NCBI RefSeq assembly: GCF_026230105.1
Contig: NC_079475.1
Location: 14,710,125-14,774,124, forward strand
DNA length: 64,000 nt
Direction: 5' to 3'
DNA from: Diorhabda sublineata
Taxonomy: Eukaryota; Arthropoda; Insecta; Coleoptera; Chrysomelidae
The notes below the pieces were generated by a model. The model did not search any database, was not told the DNA's origin, and saw only the letters and a program-made list of their open reading frames with translations. Within the stretch, counting starts at the first letter, position 1; every line of letters starts with the position of its first letter. Below are positions 1 to 11,000 of this stretch, piece after piece. The translations under genes were made by a program, and so were the position numbers.

Positions 1-1600
1 TTACAAGGTGTTTCTTTAAAAATAATTCTACAATTTTCACTAGTGATTTCCACAATGTATTCATGTGACAACCGCTAAAAACACTTTTTTGGTTAGGAAT
101 GTTTTTATACTTTCCACAAGTACTTAGCACTGAATTATAGGAAATGAAAATAGGGAAAATATAAAGATAACCAACTTTAAAAGATTATTTTTTAATTAGT
201 CTACAAACACTACAAGCAAAAGCAGAACTTTTAGAGGAAATTTCGTACAAACAGTTACAAAAATTATCTCTAAAAGTTAGGAAATGAAAGATTAATCAGA
301 AGCGGTCTGTCGGTTAAAGAACATGCAGAAATTTACAAAAAAAAACAGCAAATACAACCTTAAATTAATGTACATATCATGTTGATTATATCCTAAATCG
401 AATGAACCCTGAAAAAATATGTATAAATAATTCAATTGCAGACAATAACACACATTTCTGGCCCATATCACAAATTCAACATTCCGTGTATGCAGAAAAT
501 GTCAAAAACCAAATTATTACCTCAGACGTCGGGGACTGTTATTTCATTGTGCCTTAAGATTGAAATTTCTATAATACATGAAAATACAATTCGATATTTA
601 TCAAATTGAGAAAAACGAGAATAGAAAATACAATGTTGGTAAAGGGCATTTTGTCTAAAATTTGGAAAAATTCGGAAATAAAATAAAAAAGATTTGATTC
701 TATTTAAAGATAACAAAGTAGTCGTCATCTTTCGATATAACCACATGACCTCAGCGTCATCCAAAAAACTCGTTTATTCAAATCCTGCAGTTCTTTCTCA
801 TCCCCAATTAAATCGTCAATATCTGACGACAGGTGGCGCGATTCAAATACAATTGACTCCCGATTATTTTGATCGTCAACCGACGTTCTCGGATTCTGTT
901 AGTTCCATTGCTTGGTTCATATTCCACCGAGGATGGCAGGTGCTTTAAACCATCGATGTACTAAGACCTGTTGTTCCGCCAAAGTGTGAAGCAAAATCTG
1001 AATCTTTGCTCGATGTTAATATCATTTGTAAAGCGTACTTCAAATTTAGCTACGCGCAACTTACTGATTATCCCCTCCAAGCCGTATTGAACGGGAGTCT
1101 CATTACTTAATTTTCGCGCCTAGTATTTCTTATTTGGAATTACCCCACGAGCGATACAAAACTTTATTTAAAGTGTCGTATTCGAAAATGAAATTGACCA
1201 GATTTTTCAATTTCTCATAATATTTAGTAGAAGGAAGATATCCAGGTTTAAAATTAACACCCTGTGGAAGTTTTGGAGGAATAATTTGGTTTTTGACTTT
1301 ACAAAATGACGCACAATAATTGTTTTTGTAGTAGAAAAATTTTATTATATAAAAAGCAGATTTATTCACCAATGTTTCTGGAAGACTCAGATATTCATTT
1401 TGATGGATTCATATGTGTTTATACAGCGTGATCATAAAGTAACTTGCTGAGAATTCTTTTAGGTTTATGAAACAATGTTGAAAGAATTTTTTTGCATAAA
1501 TCGAATGGAAACATATATAATACACACTAAAAACCTTAAAAACATTGGATGTACCATGGATAAATTTTTGGATATTTTCTCTACATAGTACACTGGATGT
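1..1600. other. AT-rich noncoding sequence, no supported gene
   Basis: Short open frames here show no domain features. A less AT-rich patch at about 800-1110 could be an old transposon scrap, but I could not assign it. If the babo-like gene runs to the left, this is its intron. Confidence 0.4.
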
Positions 1601-1661
1601 TTTTGGCTGATACCCTTTTTACATTTACCTCGAATACTCACATTACTCGCAAAAATTGTTA

Positions 1662-1800
1662 CACGTGTAGCACGTGTGTGGTGACGAAGCACGGCACGTA
1701 GTTTTGTAACCTACATGACGCAGCGCGACCTGACACGACACGTGTGACTTACAGACGTGTCCCGCTGTAGTAAACGACATAATTTGCTGTACCACACGTG
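1662..1800. promoter_or_regulatory. Cluster of four CACGTG palindromes
   Basis: CACGTG occurs at 1662, 1671, 1739 and 1795, mostly in an ACACGTGT context, with a further ACGTGT at about 1755. CACGTG is the E-box bound by bHLH and bHLH-PAS factors. The spacing is irregular and the surrounding GT/AC-rich sequence may instead be subterminal repeats of a transposon. Confidence 0.35.
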
Positions 1801-2080
1801 TGGGTGACTAGCAAGTTAATTTTTTTAAGAAAAAAATGACAGAAAAAAAGTTAATAGAGGCGATAGGGGAACACGAAGACGAAACTCTCAATATGCGGAT
1901 CACCACGCAGCATGTGTAGCGTGTACGAGTCGTGTCACGCGTTATAGTTGTCTTTATCATCGAGGATACATTTTTCAGCTAGATCATCCACTACCCAACA
2001 TCACTGAGTCATTATTGAGTCTTTGTATCATCGATTTCGAAGGCGCTGATTTCTATTATCTACTTTGTGATTGTCACACA

Positions 2081-2322
2081 TAAGGTTCGTTCCAACCCAT
2101 CAAAAAAACCGTCCTTTGTACGGTGACGATTCTGCGCAATAGAGATTACGTGTTCCAACCGGGCGGTTATCGTTATACGTTTTCAAGACGGTCTTTTCGA
2201 TACTTGGTTGAAAGTACTGTTACAAGAACCATGCATAGCCGAAGATTGCGCAGAAAATATCTATAAACGCTTCCGATAACCGTTCCTAGAACGGTCAAAA
2301 CTAGCAGGTTGCAACAAACCTA
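2081..2322. mobile_element. MITE with AGGTTCGTTCCAACC-type terminal inverted repeats
   Basis: The left end reads TAAGGTTCGTTCCAACC; the reverse complement of the right end reads TAGGTTTGTTGCAACC. Both are followed by related ACCGT-containing sequence. The element is about 240 bp with no coding capacity. Confidence 0.6.
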
Positions 2323-4016
2323 TATATTCCGAATAATTTAGGCCCATTAGTTCTATCAAGTACCATCGAGGGCACTGGTATCGAAAACCCAATGCATAAC
2401 AACTAAGTTTGCATTTCTTCTTAGGGTATGTTCTGTGGATAGAACCAAATGGAGAAGAATTATTACCAACACATCTATAGTAGAAAAGATTGAGGTCAAG
2501 TTGATGAGTAAGTAAGTTTATGCAAAACTGAAAATATATTCAATAATATATTGATACGATTATTTTGGAGTTACTTATATAAATTACCAGAATAATTACA
2601 CAAAACTTTTTTTCGTAAACCTACCAGAAATCGAAAGTTAATTATGAATATATTGTATTTCTGAATATCACTTAGTCTTACAGGTGTTAAAAAAGGCATT
2701 CAACATACAATAAAGCTTGTTGATATTTCTTGTACATTTGGGAATGGACCAGTTTGGACATACAATATACCTACATTTAATTATATTAACCCCCATTCTT
2801 TTAATTGAATTTTATCTAACCTGTTATGAATGACAAGACATTATTGCTACAAAAATCTCTATCGTTACAACAGTACGAAGACATTGCGGTATATTCTGGA
2901 TTATTTTGCGCGTCATGTATGCTATCATTGCAATATTGTATACTTCTATTCGTGTGCACGATAATTTCGGGAATACTTGGAATGCCCAAGCACCTATAAA
3001 AAACACCAATAGTCAGATTTGTGAGTATTTAGAAGCAGGATAAAGTCTCTGGATTCATCCACCACCTCCGAAAGCTGAGGAAAATTTACAATAAATAATC
3101 TGAAACGTCCATTATTTTTAACCGACAAATAAAAACAGATTATAAAATATTGGTTTGAGAAGCTCATTATATACTTATAATGATATAATGAAGCTAAAAA
3201 CGGTTGTACATCAGTTGAAAAAAACTTTCGCTGCGAAGACTACTGAAATGTTGAGCCACAATTTCCGCAAGGAATTTTCCAAATCTAAAGTCTATTTATC
3301 GAAGAAAAATAGTAAACCAAAATAATGATCAGTGCGTGATTAGCACGTGAACATCCCTGTCCCCTTAGTCCAAATCAGGGGCACTATACTATACCACAAA
3401 TAAAAAGCTGCGTGGCAAGGGAGAACGCCGCATCGCTGCATAAGCTCCTAGATCACGTCTAGTAAAGGGACGACATCGCATTATCGTACTGCAGTGAGAT
3501 TATGTGGCGGTTCTTGCTAAACATTTCATAAATATAGATTTGTCAGTTTTACAGAAACCGCCATCTAGATGACATAAAGCAAACAAATATTCGCATAAAT
3601 CTTCCTGTAACTTGATTTCGTGATGTTTACCTCCAATTTTTAGAGACTTCTTCTTCACAAGTAGACTTGTCGTGTATCGTGTATCGGAGCTTTTTTAATG
3701 ACTTTTCCAAATCTTTTGGGGTCATATGCACATTCTAATATAAAAGTTGTTCATTAGAACTTAGAGAGTAGTAGGTATAGTAGATCGATGTACAAAAACG
3801 CCGGTCTGGTCAAATACATAAAGGTAGTCGTTCATGGTTTCTTAAACTAGAAGACAATGTTGATTTACAACGCATCGACCCATTGCTCTTGAATATTAGG
3901 TAAAAAAGTTAATCCAGCAATGTTGCAATCACCCCATAGTCTCGATGTTGCCTTCAGCGACTTTTTATTGAATGAATTAATTGTATCGTAGAGAATATCA
4001 AGTTTAGTATATACAG
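2323..4016. other. Noncoding stretch, little recognisable
   Basis: No coding feature is supported. A small hairpin is formed by GGCGGTT at about 3514 and its complement AACCGCC at about 3556. Confidence 0.4.
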
Positions 4017-5105
4017 GGTGTCCCAAGGCGAGTTAAAACTATCTGTATATGGCAAAATACTTATAGTAAAAAGATGAAAATTTATAAGTTTATAAGTTTA
4101 AAAACTTTTATCGAAAAATGCATACTTTTTGAGTTATTAATTTTTTTATAAAAAAAATTATTTTTTACGAGGATACCCTTAAAGATATAAAAATGGTTTC
4201 TGTTCGGTTGCTTTTAGCAAGGTTAGACGTATTTGCATCTATATTGAAAAATTTGTCATTTTATACAGGGTGTGTATAAAAAGTGTTTTACTTCATAAAT
4301 ATCAAATTTCTTTATTTTTTTAAATAGGTCCACCCGGTTTTTTCTATTTTAATGCGTTCAGGGGTAAAAAATAAGGCAAAATCATGCATTCTTTCCTATA
4401 CCTAAGCCTTACCGTTATCCAAATATTAAATGTTTTATGTAAATTTTTAGAGATGCAGGTGTGGTCTAAATTTTATTTGGACCCATTGATACAAGCACTG
4501 AAAAATAAACAAGTATTTTTTCTGCCTTGTCAAGGTCTGTAAAAAAAATTAAATCAAATTGTATTTACTAATCCTATTCCAACTTTTAGTCGATTCCGAG
4601 ATATTTGAGGTTTTAAATTATTATTGTATTTTTGAACAAGTTTTAATTTTTTATGTATACTTTTAGTAGCCTTTGTAATAAATGCCACTTATTTAACTGT
4701 CATTAGTCAATTGTTAATACAAAGTTAAGCTTTGAACATTTTTAATACACACCCTTTATAAAATGGAAAACAGAAACCATATACATATCTTTAAGGGTAT
4801 TCTCGTAAAAAAATAATTTATAAGGGTTTGCAATAGTCAAAATTTTTATAAAAAAATTAATAACTCAAAAAGTATGGATTTTTCGAAAAAAGTTTTTAGA
4901 CAAAAGTACACTAAAATTTTACGTATATTTCAAAAATTATTAATATACAGGGTGTTCCATTCCAAACAACAAAGTTACAGTCGGTCATCTTTGAAAATAT
5001 TTCAGTTAAAAAGATCGTATCCTAAAACCCAAACGTAGAAATTTTCATGATTTCACTACAAGTATTTTGCTATGTACAGATAGTTTTGACTCGTCATGGG
5101 ACGAA
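4017..5105. mobile_element. Foldback element, about 1.09 kb, with long inverted arms
   Basis: The left arm begins at ACAGGGTGTCCCAAGGCGAG and continues with AAAACTATCTGTATATGGCA. The right arm, reversed, reads GTCCCATGACGAGTCAAAAC and CTATCTGTACATAGCAAAAT. Pairing continues inward: the TTTTTGAGTTATTAATTTTT block near 4125 pairs with one near 4865, and the CCCTTAAAGATAT block near 4187 with one near 4785. No coding sequence remains. Confidence 0.75.
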
Positions 5106-7370
5106 TATACAAACTTCGCCCAAACGCTAAATTCAAATAGAAATATTTCATAATTGCATCTTACGATGGTAATAACAAAAATAAATTAGTAAAGATGATA
5201 AACAGATAACCAAAATAACAAACAACCTTATCTATTATTTACAAAACTATATAGTATAATTCTTAAGATAAAAATATGTTATAACAATATAAACTTTGGT
5301 GAAAAAACAATCTACAGGAGTATAATATAAGAAAGAATGATTTATTTATAAATTCAAGGGAAGATATAATTTAACTGGACTATGTAGATCTCGTAATCCG
5401 TCTGGTTTATTTCCTATTTTAATTTGAAACATTTCAAACGGCAGCGCGTAGCTTGTAAACATTGGATATATTTTTTGTTTTTAGAATCAAAAAGATTTCA
5501 GATACAAAAAAAATTTGTAATCATATTTTTTTATCTACGATTTAAATAAACAAAGCTGTTGACTACAAATCTGCGAAACTATTCTACTAATATCTTAAAA
5601 TATTACAGAGAGAAAGCTTATCTACTATAACAATGGGTGACTCAATAACCACTAGCGAATGTTTTTAGTTTTGAAATCCTCAATTTATCATCTTTCGTTA
5701 GTTCTAAATAAAATAATAAAATAAATACGAGGACGGTTTGATGTAAAAAGGACTTTTTCATGGAAAAATTACGGCAATATGAAAAAAATCTCCTAATTTC
5801 ACACCATAATTCCCCTTTGTGTATAGCCCATGGGTCGAACAGACTCCAACAGTCATTTCCAAATGTTTTCTTTGATAAAAACAGTTTTTAGGAATATTTC
5901 TCTTATATCTAAATTCAGATGGTACTCCTGTGATATGTTGGCACTATTGCCGCCATTAGTCAGTCTGTTACTCTCCTGTCTATAAGGTCAACAACCTCCC
6001 TTGGGGTCTGCTGAACCTCAGTGTAAAATTCCCGCGTGTTGCGAATTTTTTTATATGGGAGTTTTATTCACGTGTTACGATTTCGCAAAAATTTAGATAT
6101 ACCTTGTATAATTTACGAGATGTACGTTGAAACACATTATTTTTTGATAAAATAGTATAAAAGCTCGGAACAATACAAACGTAGTAAAGTTTTTTTTTTG
6201 GAAATATTCATTCCTGTGAACATTAATTTTATCAGAGAAGTTAAACAAGAGGAGATGTCATGCGAACGTCTTAAATATATCTGGGTACTGGATAAGTGTA
6301 TTTACGTCATCTCTTTGAGATGACTCAAACATGCGTGCCACCATGACCAAGTAACTATCATCATTAAGAACATACTGAACACACTGTTTACACCAACACT
6401 CACAATTACACTGTCTGACGCTCGTTTCGATAACCAAGTTAACGTCTTCAGAGACTAAAAAAGTTTAGTTTACCTTCAGTCTTTGACGATAACTTGGATA
6501 TCGAACAATTAATTCCAAAATTGGAAAACAAATAAATCAGAAAGTGTTGTTATGAATCTCTCGTTGGCGTTACGTTCGAATTTCGCATTGGAAACTAGTT
6601 ATGAAATTTTCGACTTTCCTTTGTCGCTGAGGCGCTATTTGGACCAATAAGAAATGTCTTTCCACATAACCTCAAAATATTTTTCGTATTCAGACATTAC
6701 CATTTTCAATGGTAGAAAAAAGATCCCGTCTCTATTTCATTTGGTATTAGCAAAGGTAGCAAGGTTCACTGGAATTTTGCGCCTCTATATTTTGATAAAA
6801 TTAAAAAGATAACGACTATTCAAAGTGTGCTCAATAAATAGGGTTATAAAAAAAGGGGACGCCTATAATATTAAATAAATATAAAAGTCCAAGATCCCGA
6901 GAAATTGTTCAAGTATACTAGGATGAGATAACCAATCTTTGAGAAACTGCTTGATCAAATAAGACACAAAGCAGATGGAATATCGATCGAAAAGAAGCTT
7001 TACAGTACAGTATAGATTTAATTATATTTTCTAAACTATACATTCGAACGAATTTTTAATGGATAATTACGTATGTCCATGCCCGATGATTAACAATCTC
7101 GTAACTTTTACAGATACAACCTGTACAATCTAATAGCAAATAGCAAAAATGAATTTTTCAATCGATTTCGCATCTTTAAAGGCATATATAACTCAGAAAC
7201 GAGGGGTTCAAACTGGTACAAATAAGAAATGAACCGTGAACTGCGATATACCTACGACAAATCCTGAAGCGCTTCATAAACTTAGATTTTTGCAGATCCT
7301 CTAAAGTGTTCCGGACACCTTGTATATAAAATATATCTATTTTATTTTGAATACTTTTATTTTGTTAGAT
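5106..7370. other. Noncoding stretch, no supported feature
   Basis: AT-rich sequence with no open frame showing domain character. A slightly GC-richer patch at 5930-6060 could not be assigned. Confidence 0.35.
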
Positions 7371-7575
7371 ATTATCAGTCGTATGACGTGGCTACACGTT
7401 TTCGTTGGCTAGGCGTTGGGACGCGAGCATCGAACATAAAAATTGGCGATCTCCCAGCGCGAACTTGAACGCGAGCGCGATCGTATAAACTGACCCTTAG
7501 GAAAATCAAAATAATTGAAAGCAAATCAAAAAAAGATAAGAATTTGGTCCGATTTAAGATGGCACCTTCCATGAA
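7371..7575. other. GC-rich island of unknown origin
   Basis: GC-rich segment (GCGCGAACTTGAACGCGAGC and similar) in AT-rich surroundings. A 65-codon minus frame covers it but resembles no family I know. It may be the end of a DNA transposon. Confidence 0.3.
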
Positions 7576-7882
7576 AGTGTCATTCTTCTTATAGTGATAT
7601 ATTTAAGACGTATGTGATTACAATATAAAGCCCAAGTTACATCGCTAGATCCTGGTTGCTCCGATCATACCTCTTTATATTATAGTACATGAAGAGCCTA
7701 TGAATTACTGTACTTTTACCAAATTCGCTAGACGGTTATTTTATCACGCCATTTGTTTATTAAGAAAGGCATTCTTATGTTAGGCAGGCAGTGCTTTAAA
7801 AGAGAATAAAAGAAGAAGTGTATGTACAATAGATAGTAGAGCTAAATTGTGAAAAGTGCGGGAAGAGCTACGACGTGTTTAC

Positions 7883-8028
7883 CTTCTGGTCTCGGTATAG
7901 GTGGTACCAAGCGTACGTTGCAAAAATCTTCGGATTTGCAGCACTCCATTATATACGTAGTATTTAGAGAATTCTGATGACAGAACATTGGATTATGAAC
8001 GGGAAGCGAGAGGTTCGGATCCAGGCAC
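7883..8028 (-). CDS. babo: babo-like alternative ectodomain exon (downstream copy)
   Basis: This 146 bp exon has acceptor AAATTTAG above 8028 and donor GTAAAC from 7882. It encodes a segment starting CLDPNLSLPVHNPMFCHQN and then MECCKSEDFCN. It carries the same five-cysteine pattern and the same phases as 13393-13553, but the residues between the cysteines differ strongly. That fits an old duplicated exon whose versions have diverged in the ligand-contact region. It is 15 residues or so from the membrane segment that would come next; that exon is not visible in the 7.8 kb to its left. Confidence 0.87.
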
Positions 8029-11000
8029 CTAAATTTGACGAGTTTCTTTTTGAAGGTATTTAATTGATTACATAACACATATTTCTTCGAAAAAATTATA
8101 GAATTTTGTCTGATAACAATAAAATTCCAATACTGGTTTTAATAATTTCGATTTAAATGCAATTTTGATTTGTGATTTTACCAGATTATCATAAAAATAC
8201 GACCATTTCTTACTGTTCATATTCATATTCATAGTATTTACATTTCAGTCATTGAGATGGAGCCGTGGACGCTACACTAATGCTTGTACGTTTATGACAG
8301 TTTTGTGTATTTGTCGACAAAATTGTATGAACAATTCGTCTTACCGTACTTGTGCTCATTTAAAACGCTGCTTAATGCCTCTGAATAGAGCGGCGTGGGC
8401 TTCTGCCAAAGGCTTACTCGTTGGATGTTCTCCGAAGTGCTCGCAGTTCGTTGGGGACCCGGTGGTTTTTTCTTCAATATTGATCCATTTGTTCGAAAGT
8501 TGTTTACCCATCGCAATATTGTGTTACGAGAAGGGACACTTGCATTACGATGGATATTAAACTGACGGCAAAAAACTCGCTAAACAGCAGTTACGGATTC
8601 GTCATTTCGCACAAAACTGTCATACGCGTACTAGCGTTGGTCTAACGTCCACGGCTCGATCTCAATGACTGAAATGTAAATGCTATGAATGAATGAATGA
8701 AACGTTAGATGCCAGTCACGTGTCCCTCCCACCATGAGCGCCCGTGTAAAACCCACTTCAAAAACATCCGGTTCCCGTGAATGACCCTGTATAATATTTT
8801 GATATTGTCTAAGGCAGAATAATATATTTAGATAAATTAAGATAAGAATATGCCAACAGCTGTTTAAATATAAAACGTTTGCTGTTCAATCAAGTAGATT
8901 CAATTAATTTAATAATACTAAGGTCAATATATCAGAAACGAACCTTAAGGACTAAATAGTAAATCACGTAACAAGTCCGGAAAGCAGATATGGCAAGCTT
9001 CTGCAAGTCCGAAAAAACAGTTTCCGGTCGTGTTAAGTAAATTATTTTTTCTACGTCCGTTATAATATTCATGTTTTTTTCATTCATTTGCATTTGTCAT
9101 TTTTAACCGCAATTATAAAATTGTTTTATCAAAATAGTGGGATGTAAAGGCTTTCTTTCTTTCTTTCTCATGTCAATTCGTTTCTCCGAAAAACTGTCAC
9201 ACTTTTATTTCTTGAGATTCGTTCAATAAAATCCATTTTGTGTCTAATTAAAATATGTGTAGTATTATTATTAGTGATTGAGAGTAATAGTGAAGAAAAT
9301 TTAAGCTGCACACCAGAAGATGTTGAATCGGCAACTGCAGCCACTATGAATCTTCTCCCTCGAAATCCAGTATTTAAAGGAATTTAATTAATTTATGGAA
9401 GGGTGTACTGAAAAAGGCATTAACAGCTTTACAGAAAGATTGTTACTAGCTTACTTTGAAACTAAATTCAAAATGTGGAAGTCTTCAACACTTTGGTTGA
9501 CTTATTTAAAACTGAAAGGCACCCTAATGGTAAATAACGACGTCGACATTAGTAAATACTCGAAACTCATTACATATTTGAAAAATAAATCAGTTGGCTA
9601 TAGACACAAAAAACCCAAAACATTTGTCCGTGACTTTTGAAATTCATAAGTTTCTATTGCAAGCTCCAGACGATCATTATCTCATGCGTAAGGTGTGACA
9701 GCCAAAAAATTTAATCTAAGCTTAGATGTTATTTGTAACATCTTTCAAGTTTCTCTAATATCCGGAATCGTAGGGGCCCTGTGGAGGGAGGATTTATATA
9801 AAATGGAATGTAACGATATTAATAATATCGGAAATGTTTTAATTATCACAGTACCCGATACAAAAACTCATGACCCACAAATGACCAAAAAGATCATTTC
9901 TTTTTGCAGTTTAGAAGTGGAAAATGCAAAACTCAAGTTGTAGGTATCAATAACTTTTCAAAAATTTCCTCGTTTATCGCAACGTATTTGAATTTAGCTA
10001 ATTCAAAAAACTACTCTCGATGCTCTTCGGCATCTCTAATAGTGGATTTCGGTGGTGATATAATTCAACTAAAGAAGCACCGTGGGTTAAAGAAGCGTGG
10101 TGGGTGGAAATCCAACACAGTTGTGGAGGGTTAAATAGAAGACTCAATAAAAAACGAAATGGACTCCACAGTGAAAATTTTAACGGGAACTAGTTCGATT
10201 TCAAGAAACATTGTAAATGTTCAAGATCCTACCAATAATCCAATAAGTACTAATACAACTATAGACGATGTTATTTCTTTGAACTCGTTAATTGTTGCCA
10301 ATTCAAGTACAAATAATAATGTAACTTCTTCTTCACTTCGAAATAATAACGCTCATAATTGTACTTTTAATATTACTATTACAAAATAAAAATTGATAAA
10401 AGTTTTATCGAATTTTTATTAGATTGCGGACGTAGAAAAATTTTTGTATGAAACTCGTGAGTAATGTAGCTTTTTTCACTCATAGGAATTGCCACACTAT
10501 AACTATTTTCTGCAACTGTGTAGATTAAGTGTTAACATTAACATAAAAATAAGTAGATCACATTTTTTTATATTATTAATATTTATATACAATTGGGCTG
10601 GGGACAGTGACGAGGAAGAAGAAATTTTCATACAATTGGGTTTCCTCGATTTCCATATATCGTAAAGGTGGTTTTTAGGGATACAAACTGTTTAATATAT
10701 CATAAATTGTGTATCAACGTTAATTTGACGTATTTACATTATACGCTTAACCCCCGGCAAAAGCTTAAACTGGTGGATCCACACGATACAGACTTTTGTT
10801 CGTACAGACTATGAAGTCGGAGTAAAAAATTTTACCCAAACATTTGGATAGAATGTCTGTACAGACTTTTCGTTCGAAAATACAATTTAAATTTCTTAGC
10901 TACGATAAATACGCAGACTTACATGCATACCCCGACTTTTGGATCGCACCGACATTTGTGTGTACTGTCTAGTTTGCAGAGACAAAATTCTATAGAATTT

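Noticed and set aside
694..948. 84-codon plus-strand frame
   Set aside because: No domain, no splice context and no composition difference that would support a gene.
1437..1825. Possible terminal repeats TAACTTGCT and AGCAAGTTA around the E-box cluster
   Set aside because: Only 9 bases match; too short to call an element.
2824..3009. Hydrophobic minus-strand frame as the missing receptor transmembrane exon
   Set aside because: No GS box or kinase continuation, no suitable splice phase, and the hydrophobic run is too irregular.
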